Part shown: positions 14,977-20,548 of the stretch, in pieces
Layout of the letters: every line of letters starts with the position of its first letter
Position numbering within the stretch: position 1 is the first letter of the stretch
Assembly: GCA_035946955.1 (NCBI GenBank)
Contig: DASYYE010000542.1
Span: 1-20,548, forward strand
Source of the DNA: DASYYE01 sp035946955
GTDB taxonomy: Bacteria > Actinomycetota > Actinomycetes > Streptosporangiales > Streptosporangiaceae
Length of the DNA stretch: 20,548 nt
Direction: 5' to 3'
The notes under the pieces: generated by a model
What the model saw: the letters and a program-made list of their open reading frames with translations, nothing else
Databases searched by the model: none
What the model was told of the DNA's origin: nothing
Program-made: the position numbers and the translations under genes

Positions 14977-15864
14977 TTGCCTAACGAGCGCGAAACTCGC
15001 TCTTCAGGGTCAGGACCGGAGGAACTGGACCTCACACCCGATTGTGGACGCTGCTTCGGATTGTGTTGTGTCGCGCCGGGGTTCACGGCGTCCCAGGACT
15101 TCGCTTTCTTCAAGGAGCCCGGTGAGCCGTGCCGTCACCTCAGGGGAGACTTCCGTTGCGACATTCATGCTGAACTGACCCAGCGCGGCTTTCCCGGGTG
15201 CGTCGTGTACAACTGCCACGGGGCGGGACAGAAGGTCGCCCAGGTCACATTCAGCGGACGCGACTGGCGGCTCCATCCCCAGATTGCCGAGCAGATGTTC
15301 GAGGCGTTTCGCGTCATGCGCCAACTCCATGAATTGGTCTGGTACACGACCGAGGCGCTGAGACTGCTACCGAACGGTGTGCTCGACCAAGAAGTGCGTG
15401 CCACCCGAGACGAGATCGAACAAGTCACCCAGGGCGACGCTGACACCATAGTGACGGTGGACGTGGCGGGCTACCGGCGGCGCGTCAATGCCCTCTTACT
15501 GAAGGTGGGGAGCGAACTCATCGGGGCCGGGGTTGCGCGGAAGATCGAGCGCAGGAATGCCGACCTCAGCGGGACCGACCTCACCACCATTGATCTGCAC
15601 GGAGCAGACCTCGCCGGTGCCAACCTCAGCCGCGCCAACCTCGCCGGCGCTGACCTCAGCGGCGCCAACCTCAGCCGCGCCAACCTCAGCGGCGCAAATG
15701 TCAGCGACGCCAGCATGACCGGCACATGCCTCGACCGGGCCAACGTGAGCGGTGCAGACCTGCGTCACAGTCTCCATCTCACCCAGACCCAACTGAACGG
15801 CACGGTCGGCGACACGCTGACCAAGATCCCGCCTTCCCTGACCCGGCCCGTTCACTGGGGCTAG
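14977..15864 (+). CDS. Cys-rich domain plus pentapeptide-repeat protein
   Basis: This protein of about 295 residues has two parts. The N-terminal part carries a cysteine cluster, CGRCFGLCC, followed by spaced Cys and His (EPCRHL, RCDIH, GCVVYNCHG). It resembles metal or Fe-S binding YkgJ-like domains. A middle helical stretch of about 100 residues leads to a C-terminal run of pentapeptide repeats of the A(D/N)LxG type (RNADLSG through SGADLRHS), which fold as a right-handed quadrilateral beta-helix. The biochemical role is unknown. Some pentapeptide proteins mimic DNA and protect gyrase, but this one has a different architecture. The TTG start rests on the strong RBS; the in-frame ATG at 14920 is less likely. 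It is convergent with the isomerase gene. Confidence 0.85.
   Translation: MPNERETRSSGSGPEELDLTPDCGRCFGLCCVAPGFTASQDFAFFKEPGEPCRHLRGDFRCDIHAELTQRGFPGCVVYNCHGAGQKVAQVTFSGRDWRLHPQIAEQMFEAFRVMRQLHELVWYTTEALRLLPNGVLDQEVRATRDEIEQVTQGDADTIVTVDVAGYRRRVNALLLKVGSELIGAGVARKIERRNADLSGTDLTTIDLHGADLAGANLSRANLAGADLSGANLSRANLSGANVSDASMTGTCLDRANVSGADLRHSLHLTQTQLNGTVGDTLTKIPPSLTRPVHWG
15592..15765 (+). repeat. 15-bp tandem coding repeats (pentapeptide array)
   Basis: Repeated units close to GCCAACCTCAGCCGC and GCTGACCTCAGCGGC encode successive A(N/D)LSx pentapeptides. They are internal to the gene and have no separate function at DNA level, but such near-identical units can expand or contract by slippage. Confidence 0.75.
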
Positions 15865-16394
15865 TGACCGGTCGCCACCGCGAGCACGCCACTCAGCCAC
15901 GGCGCGTACCAGTCCGGGTGGTCGGCCAGGTCCATGCGCAGCCGGTCCGGAACCGACCAGCGGACGTCGACCACCTCAGCCGGGTCCAGGTGCAGGGGCG
16001 AACCCGATGGCACCTGGCCAACCAAGACGTGGTCGTACTCGTGCTCGACCCGGGCCGTCTGCGGATCCTCGGCCCGGTACAGGTACACACCGGCCTGGTG
16101 CAGCGTCACTCCGCACACCCCGATCTCCTCGCTCAGCCGCTGTGCAGCGGCATCGGACACGCTCTGCCCGGGGGCCGGGTGACCGCAGCAGGCATTGGCC
16201 CAGCGCAGCGCGAACCGGGTCTTCGCCGCGGCCCGCTGCTGGATCAGGGCGCGGCCCATGTCGTCCAGCAGGATCACCGAGAACGCCCGGTGCAGCCGAC
16301 CGGGTGCGCTGTGCGCCTCAGCGACCGCGCAGGAGCCGGTGGCGGCACCTTCCGCGTCGACGAGTTCCACCAACTGCGATTCCCGGGCAAACAT
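15861..16394 (-). CDS. idi: isopentenyl-diphosphate delta-isomerase, type I
   Basis: This 177-residue Nudix-family enzyme interconverts isopentenyl and dimethylallyl diphosphate in the cytoplasm, balancing the C5 building blocks of terpenoids. Family marks are LHRAFSVILLDD, WANACCGHP with the catalytic Cys, the Nudix-like segment GQSVSDAAAQRLSEEIGV, and VEHEYDHVLVG, which holds the catalytic Glu region. The length fits the E. coli enzyme (about 180). AGGTGA lies 6 nt before the ATG. No terpene synthase or prenyltransferase is nearby, so a link to the peptide cluster is not supported; it may be a normal flanking gene. Its TAG and the TAG of the opposite gene share the same CTAG (15861-15864). 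Confidence 0.93.
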   Translation of the reverse strand: MFARESQLVELVDAEGAATGSCAVAEAHSAPGRLHRAFSVILLDDMGRALIQQRAAAKTRFALRWANACCGHPAPGQSVSDAAAQRLSEEIGVCGVTLHQAGVYLYRAEDPQTARVEHEYDHVLVGQVPSGSPLHLDPAEVVDVRWSVPDRLRMDLADHPDWYAPWLSGVLAVATGH

Positions 16395-16587
16395 GGCTGA
16401 TCACCTGCCTCCTGTGATGAATACCACCAGGCGCGCCGACATCCGGCCGCACGATCTAAAGCCTCCTTCGGCACCCTTGCCCGACTTACGGCGGGCTGCC
16501 ACGTTGCCACCGGATGCCGCTTGTGGTTCACGGAGCGGGCGGCGCGGATGACATGCTGGGAGACTGGCGATCACAAGGAGACCCGCG
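16395..16587. other. intergenic region between idi and a small plus-strand gene
   Basis: These 193 bp should contain the promoters of both divergent genes. I see no clear -35/-10 pair, repeat or RNA structure. The AAGGAG at 16575-16580 is the RBS of the plus-strand gene. Confidence 0.4.
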
Positions 16588-16923
16588 GTGACCCATGCTC
16601 CCGGTACACAGTCCCAGTACCGGCGCGCCCCTCTCAGCTCGGAAGAGAAGGCGCGGGGGGAGGCGAACCTGGCTCCCTTCGTGGCCCAGATGCTTGCCGC
16701 GAGGGGACGGTTCAGGGTGAGTGCTGACACACCAGACCAGGTGGAGCTATTTCAGGGGGTCGCCCGCAGGGTGAGCGACGTGCTCCAGCGGCCTGTGGTC
16801 AGCTATGCCAACGGCAGGGAAATCGTGATCACCTTCGGTCAGCAGGAGACCCCGGCCCTGGCTTTACATTCGCCCGGCGGAGTTCCCCTACGCGCTGACC
16901 CGCGACACCCGGCCAGCGACTGA
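16588..16923 (+). CDS. small hypothetical protein
   Basis: I do not recognise this 111-residue protein. It is polar and probably soluble, with a helical middle (SSEEKARGEANLAPFVAQML) and a likely alpha/beta second half (VELFQGVARRVSDVLQRPV, then SYANGREIVITFG). There is no signal peptide, membrane segment or cysteine. The GTG start is supported by AAGGAG 7 nt upstream and by high-GC third-position usage. It ends 25 nt before the glycosidase-like gene on the same strand, so the two may share a transcript. Confidence 0.6.
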   Translation: MTHAPGTQSQYRRAPLSSEEKARGEANLAPFVAQMLAARGRFRVSADTPDQVELFQGVARRVSDVLQRPVVSYANGREIVITFGQQETPALALHSPGGVPLRADPRHPASD

Positions 16924-16948
16924 GCGTCCGCGGGTTCGTGAGATCGAA

Positions 16949-17824
16949 ATGAGCTACCACGTCACCGGCTGCACGATAGCGCCACCGTTCACCAACACGC
17001 CCTGGGCCGGAATGACCCAGGACGAGGCCGACACGTTCAACGCGTCAGGTAACGGCTGGGAGCAGGTCACCGGCCGCCGCATGGCGGCAACCAAGAAGTT
17101 CTTTACGGGCGGAGTGATGCCGACCAGCCTGTCCAGGCAGAACATGGACAGGTACTACATCCGTGGTGTCACAGTCTGGGCGTGCATGACCCCAGCCTGG
17201 GATCCGCCGACCCGACCCAGCCGGGCCGCACTGGACAGCACCCTGGCGATGTGGGCGGCCGCTGGGTACACCGAAAATGTAATCGTCGTGCTTTGGCAAG
17301 AGCCGATGAACACCATGCCGCCCAGCCAGTGGGCGGCTGTGATGGCCTATTACGGGCCCACGGTCAAAGCGCGTGGCTTTGCGCTAGGCGCCTCTCTGTC
17401 CCGTTCCGGCCCTGGACACGCGAGTTATCCCTCCGCCGCCATGGCGCTGGATGCGCTCTTTTCTGAGACAAGCATTGTTCCCGACATCATGGGCCTGGAC
17501 TACTACGCGAACGGCAACGGCTGGCCAGCCCACACTCCCGACCGAGTCGCGAGCAGGGCCGACGCCCACGGCATTCCTTTTGGGCTGACGGAGTTCAACC
17601 AGCAGACCGCCAGCCGTGCCGATGCCACTGCCTACCTGAACTACATCAAGACCTACTTCGACGACCGCGCCGCCGCAGGGAAACCACCTGCCGCGATGAT
17701 CTGGTACGCCGGCTATCCCCGCGGCCATGGCGACATCACCGACCCAGCTGACTACCGTGTCCCGCTGTACCAGGTGCTGGCTGATGCCTACGAACCTTCG
17801 CAGCCGCGAAGACCGCCCAGATGA
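16949..17824 (+). CDS. TIM-barrel glycoside hydrolase-like protein
   Basis: This 291-residue protein looks like a clan GH-A type (beta/alpha)8 barrel. Two carboxylates sit where an acid/base and a nucleophile would be: Glu118 in VVLWQEPMN after a hydrophobic strand, and Glu215 in IPFGLTEFNQ. Other barrel-like strands are IRGVTVWACMTP, GFALGASL and DIMGLDYYANG, and PAAMIWYAGY lies near the end. I cannot assign a GH family or substrate. There is no signal peptide, which is unusual for a polysaccharide hydrolase and suggests either a cytoplasmic enzyme or one that has lost its export signal. The RBS before the ATG is weak (GAG about 6 nt upstream). Confidence 0.62.
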   Translation: MSYHVTGCTIAPPFTNTPWAGMTQDEADTFNASGNGWEQVTGRRMAATKKFFTGGVMPTSLSRQNMDRYYIRGVTVWACMTPAWDPPTRPSRAALDSTLAMWAAAGYTENVIVVLWQEPMNTMPPSQWAAVMAYYGPTVKARGFALGASLSRSGPGHASYPSAAMALDALFSETSIVPDIMGLDYYANGNGWPAHTPDRVASRADAHGIPFGLTEFNQQTASRADATAYLNYIKTYFDDRAAAGKPPAAMIWYAGYPRGHGDITDPADYRVPLYQVLADAYEPSQPRRPPR

Positions 17825-17885
17825 GCGCGATGGAGTCTGGATCTTCCAGCTCTGGCGTTGCCGGGGCCTGCGCGCTTAACCCAAA

Positions 17886-17933
17886 CAAAGAGGTCTCACC
17901 TGCAATTAGCTGGCCTGCCTAGGATCCTCTTTG
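17886..17933. terminator. 8-bp inverted repeat, possible terminator
   Basis: CAAAGAGG (17886-17893) and CCTCTTTG (17926-17933) are perfect inverted copies 32 nt apart, about 60 nt after the glycosidase-like stop. The loop contains the palindrome AGGATCCT at its end (17921-17928). There is no T-run, so termination is only one reading; the ends of a small decayed element are another. Confidence 0.3.
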
Positions 17934-17989
17934 CGGTGACCGCTACAGGCGATGGCCCCGGAAGGCGGGCGTCTCGGGAGTAGGCGACG

Positions 17990-18520
17990 ATGGTCACCGC
18001 AGACGCGCCTGAGGAGCCGGGACGGGTCCGTGATCCGTCGCTGGCGGATGCCATCATCCCGCTGGTGACCGGCTGGAATCTGCTGCCGCTGCTGCTGCTC
18101 GGCGTGCTGTCGTTCCGCAAGGTCGCGGCCCCACTGGCGCTGACAGCCGCAGCGCTGTTTGCGGGAGTGCTGGTGCTTTTGCAGCCGCAGGTGGTGGCGG
18201 ATTTCGTCGGCAAGGACACTGGCGCGCGCACTGGGCTCCATCAAGGCATCTGGCTCGCGATGGCGACCGGGTTCTCGATCAGGTCCGGGATCGGTGAGGT
18301 CGACCGGCTCCTGTCACGCGGCGGCATGCACAGCATGCTGCTGACCGTCTGGCTGATCATCGGCGCGGTGACGTTCGGCACGCTGCTCGAGCATTTCGGG
18401 CTGATCTCCAGGCTGGTCGACCCGGTCATACGGGCGGCCAGGAGCACCGGGAGGCTTTTCGCTGTTGAGACCGGAGCCCCGCAGGGTGCGGAAGTCCCCG
18501 CTGACCACGCCAGGACCTAA
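17990..18520 (+). pseudogene. remnant of NhaC-type Na+/H+ antiporter
   Basis: This reading frame of 176 codons carries pieces of an NhaC-family antiporter, which normally has about 460-500 residues. The start, PSLADAIIPLV, resembles the family's N-terminus. It then jumps to sequence of the second half: a hydrophobic segment, MATGFSIRSGIGEVDRLLSRGGM, a segment ending in TFGTLLEHFGLISRL, and RSTGRL. After that it turns into non-membrane sequence (AVETGAPQGAEVPADHART) and stops. It therefore seems to have an internal deletion of roughly 200 residues and a lost C-terminus. Only about four membrane segments remain, too few for transport. The family call rests on remembered motifs; a distinct short membrane protein is less likely. 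Confidence 0.6.
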
Positions 18521-18635
18521 CTACCCGGTATGGATCATGCGGGCTCGGCATCACCCAGGCGGGGCGATGCGACTGCTGCTGCCGGGTGTCACGGTGGTCC
18601 CGTAGATGAAGCTCTCGAGGGCGAGGGAGATCACG
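18521..18635. other. intergenic region before the GH15 gene
   Basis: This 115-bp stretch probably includes the rest of the antiporter decay and the promoter of the GH15 gene. I see no clear promoter boxes or repeats. An ATG at 18606 is in frame with the GH15 gene but has no good RBS. Confidence 0.35.
18623..18628 (+). promoter_or_regulatory. RBS that decides the GH15 start
   Basis: GAGGGA lies 7 nt before the GTG at 18636-18638. It favours this start over the ATG at 18606; the GTG also puts the N-terminus (ERYPNISDHGLIGDL) where the family normally begins. Confidence 0.55.
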
Positions 18636-20504
18636 GTGGAGCGCTATCCAAACATCAGTGACCACGGGCTGATCGGTGACCTGCAGACGGCAGCGCTGGT
18701 GACCACCGATGGCACGGTGGACTTCTTCTGCTGCCCGCGGTTCGACTCGCCCAGCGTGTTCGCATCGCTACTGGACGCCGGCCGCGGCGGGTACTTCCGG
18801 ATCTCGCCTGCCAGTGACAGCTACGTGACTAGGCAGCTGTATCTCCCAGGTACGGCGATGCTGATCACACGGTTCCTGACCCCTGACGGCGTGGGCGAAG
18901 TGCAGGACTTCATGCCGGTCATCGAGGGCGGCCCGGCCAACCGGCACCGGCTGGTACGTCAGCTGCGGGTAGCACGCGGCCAGATGCAGTTCGTCATGGA
19001 CCTGCAACCCCGGTTCGACTACGGCCGCGCCGAGCACACGGTGGAGGTCTCCGAGGCCGGGGCGGTATTCCGATCCGACGGCATGACCCTGGCGCTGCAC
19101 ACCGAGGGCAGACGTTCCGCGGACGAAGGCGGCGCGACCGTGGAACGTAGCGGCGATGGGCTGCGCGCGACGTTCACGATACGCGAGGGTCAGACCGGCG
19201 GCGTCGTGCTGGAGTCGGGCGCCGAGAAAGCGCGGGCTCTGCCGCGCGGCGAACTGGACCGGTTGGCTGATGAGACCGCGGCGTTCTGGAAGGGGTGGCT
19301 GCGCCGCTCCACCTACACCGGACGGTGGCGCGAGACGGTCACTCGCTCGGCGATGACCCTCAAGCTGATGACCTACGAGCCAACTGGTGCCCCAGTCGCA
19401 GCGGCCACGTTCGGGCTGCCCGAGCAGGAAGGCGGCGAACGGAACTGGGACTACCGGTTCACCTGGGTCCGGGACGGGTCGCTGACCATGCACGCACTGA
19501 CCGGCCTGGGCTACCTGGATGAAGCGGCCAGATTCGGCGCCTGGCTGCGGGACCGGGCCGCCCAAAGCAAAATCGGCGGCAACGGCTCAGGCCCGATCAA
19601 GATCATGTACCGGGTCGACGGGTCGTCGGACCTGAGCGAGGAAATTCTCGACCACTTCGAGGGCTGGCGCGGCTCCAAACCGGTGCGTATCGGCAACGGC
19701 GCTGCCGACCAACTCCAGCTCGACATCTACGGCGAGGCCATGGACGCCATCATGACCGGCGACGACTACGGCCTCGAGGTCGCCCACAGCGGCTGGCTGG
19801 CCTTGACCAAAATGATCGACTGGGTCGCCGACAACTGGGACCAGCCCGACGAGGGGGTCTGGGAGACCCGCGGCGGCCGTAAGGACTTCACCTTCGGCCG
19901 GTTCCAGTGCTGGGCCGCCCTTGACCGCGCAATCAGACTCGCTGAGCGGCACGGGCGCCCCGCCAACGCCGCCAAGTGGATTGCCGAGCGGGACCGTATC
20001 TACAACCAGATCATGGAGCGTGGCTGGAACAACAAGGCTAAGGCGTTCACCCAGCACTACGCCACCGACGTGCTGGACTCCTCGCTCCTGCTCATGCCGC
20101 TGGAAGGGTTCATCGCCGCCCGCGACCCGATGTGGCTGTCCACGCTGGATGCCATGGACCGCGAACTGGTGTCCGACAGCCTGGTCTACCGGTACAACCC
20201 CGCCGCCTCACCCGACGGACTGCATGGCGACGAGGGCACGTTCTCCCTGTGCACGTTCCTCTACGTCGACGCCCTGGCGCGAGCCGGCCGGCTCGACGAG
20301 GCGGTGCTGACGTTCGAGAAGATGCAGACCTACGGAAACCATCTCGGCCTGTACTCAGAGGAGATCGGGGCGACCGGCCAGCAGCTGGGCAACTTCCCAC
20401 AGGCGTTCACCCACCTGTCCCTGATCAACGCGGCGATCACCCTCAACCAGCAGATCGACATGCGTGAAGGCCTGCGCGAGCCCGCATCGGAGATGGCGCG
20501 GTAG
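18636..20504 (+). CDS. GH15 glucoamylase/trehalase-like glycosidase
   Basis: This protein of about 622 residues is an inverting alpha-glycosidase of family GH15, similar in build to the cytoplasmic actinobacterial glucoamylase/trehalase enzymes. The N-terminal beta-sandwich starts at ISDHGLIGDLQTAALVTTDG and has the family mark FCCPRFDSPSVFASLLD. The (alpha/alpha)6 catalytic barrel has ERNWDYRFTWVRDGSLT (268-284), DEGVWETRGGRKDFTFGRFQ with the probable general acid Glu410, and GLYSEEIGATGQQLGNFPQAFTHLSLI with the probable general base among Glu575/Glu576. There is no signal peptide. The length is normal and all motifs are intact. The substrate (trehalose, maltodextrin or other glucoside) cannot be told from motifs. 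It appears unrelated to the peptide cluster. Confidence 0.93.
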   Translation: MERYPNISDHGLIGDLQTAALVTTDGTVDFFCCPRFDSPSVFASLLDAGRGGYFRISPASDSYVTRQLYLPGTAMLITRFLTPDGVGEVQDFMPVIEGGPANRHRLVRQLRVARGQMQFVMDLQPRFDYGRAEHTVEVSEAGAVFRSDGMTLALHTEGRRSADEGGATVERSGDGLRATFTIREGQTGGVVLESGAEKARALPRGELDRLADETAAFWKGWLRRSTYTGRWRETVTRSAMTLKLMTYEPTGAPVAAATFGLPEQEGGERNWDYRFTWVRDGSLTMHALTGLGYLDEAARFGAWLRDRAAQSKIGGNGSGPIKIMYRVDGSSDLSEEILDHFEGWRGSKPVRIGNGAADQLQLDIYGEAMDAIMTGDDYGLEVAHSGWLALTKMIDWVADNWDQPDEGVWETRGGRKDFTFGRFQCWAALDRAIRLAERHGRPANAAKWIAERDRIYNQIMERGWNNKAKAFTQHYATDVLDSSLLLMPLEGFIAARDPMWLSTLDAMDRELVSDSLVYRYNPAASPDGLHGDEGTFSLCTFLYVDALARAGRLDEAVLTFEKMQTYGNHLGLYSEEIGATGQQLGNFPQAFTHLSLINAAITLNQQIDMREGLREPASEMAR

Positions 20505-20524
20505 CCGGGCCTCAGCCTGCCCGG
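20505..20524 (+). terminator. stem-loop after the GH15 gene
   Basis: CCGGGC (20505-20510) and GCCCGG (20519-20524) form a 6-bp GC-rich stem with an 8-nt loop directly after the stop codon. AAAACC follows it instead of a T-run. A GC-rich hairpin at this position is common for actinobacterial transcription ends. Confidence 0.4.
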
Positions 20525-20548
20525 AAAACCGGCCGCCGCGATATGGCC

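Noticed and set aside
14853..15113. Continuation of the truncated A domain in another frame
   Set aside because: I read the frames downstream of 14900 and saw no TGD, RxDxQVK or catalytic-lysine motifs, so a simple frameshift is not supported.
15592..15765. Tandem repeats as a possible CRISPR or regulatory array
   Set aside because: They are in-frame 15-bp units coding A(D/N)LSx pentapeptides with no unique spacers.
18426..18665. Minus-strand frame of 79 codons over the gap before GH15
   Set aside because: It has no RBS or recognisable motif and overlaps both the remnant and the GH15 start.
18768..19565. Minus-strand frame of 265 codons
   Set aside because: It is antisense to the GH15 gene, whose catalytic motifs are intact.

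Overview
This is high-GC DNA with GTG and TTG starts, Shine-Dalgarno sites and many overlapping genes. That pattern points to an actinomycete (Streptomyces, Amycolatopsis, Kutzneria or similar); the genus cannot be fixed from the window.

Positions 1-13711 hold one tightly packed minus-strand operon of eleven genes, read from right to left, for a halogenated nonribosomal peptide. In transcription order the genes are: (1) a tryptophan 2,3-dioxygenase-superfamily heme protein; (2-4) E1-alpha, E1-beta and a lipoyl-bearing E2 of a 2-oxoacid-dehydrogenase-like complex; (5) a large carrier protein with FkbH-like, PCP and epimerization-type domains; (6) an MFS exporter; (7) an 82-residue protein I do not recognise; (8) a flavin-dependent tryptophan halogenase; (9) its flavin reductase; (10) an NRPS adenylation-PCP module; (11) the start of an NRPS protein opening with a condensation domain, cut by the window edge. 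Nine of the ten junctions overlap or are 4 nt apart. The only real gap, 47 nt after the exporter, carries a small hairpin.

The likely logic is as follows. Reductase and halogenase make chlorotryptophan, by resemblance the 5-chloro form. The TDO-like enzyme oxidises or rearranges it. The E1/E2 set makes an acyl group on a lipoyl arm. The FkbH-like/PCP/E protein takes part in loading or modifying a carrier-bound unit, and the NRPS modules assemble the product. The FkbH-like domain has lost most HAD catalytic residues, the E-type domain appears to lack its E4 glutamate, and the E2 has Asn in place of Asp in HxxxDG. Together with an E1/E2 pair lacking an E3, these suggest a modified carrier-loading system, which is the best candidate for something new here. 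The nearest precedent I know is the two-component transketolase/ACP system of naphthyridinomycin and quinocarcin (NapB/NapD, QncN/QncL).

Positions 13712-13930 are an AT-richer divergent promoter region. To its right on the plus strand is a truncated A domain with a glutamine-like specificity code, which ends after core A5. Next comes a Cys-rich pentapeptide-repeat protein that starts at TTG.

From about 15861 the genes look like ordinary or decaying flanking chromosome. They are a convergent type I isopentenyl-diphosphate isomerase (the two stop codons share one CTAG), a small hypothetical protein, a TIM-barrel glycosidase-like protein without a signal peptide, a remnant of an NhaC-type Na+/H+ antiporter, and an intact GH15 glucoamylase/trehalase-like enzyme. 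No tRNA, rRNA, CRISPR array, transposase or regulator gene was seen.
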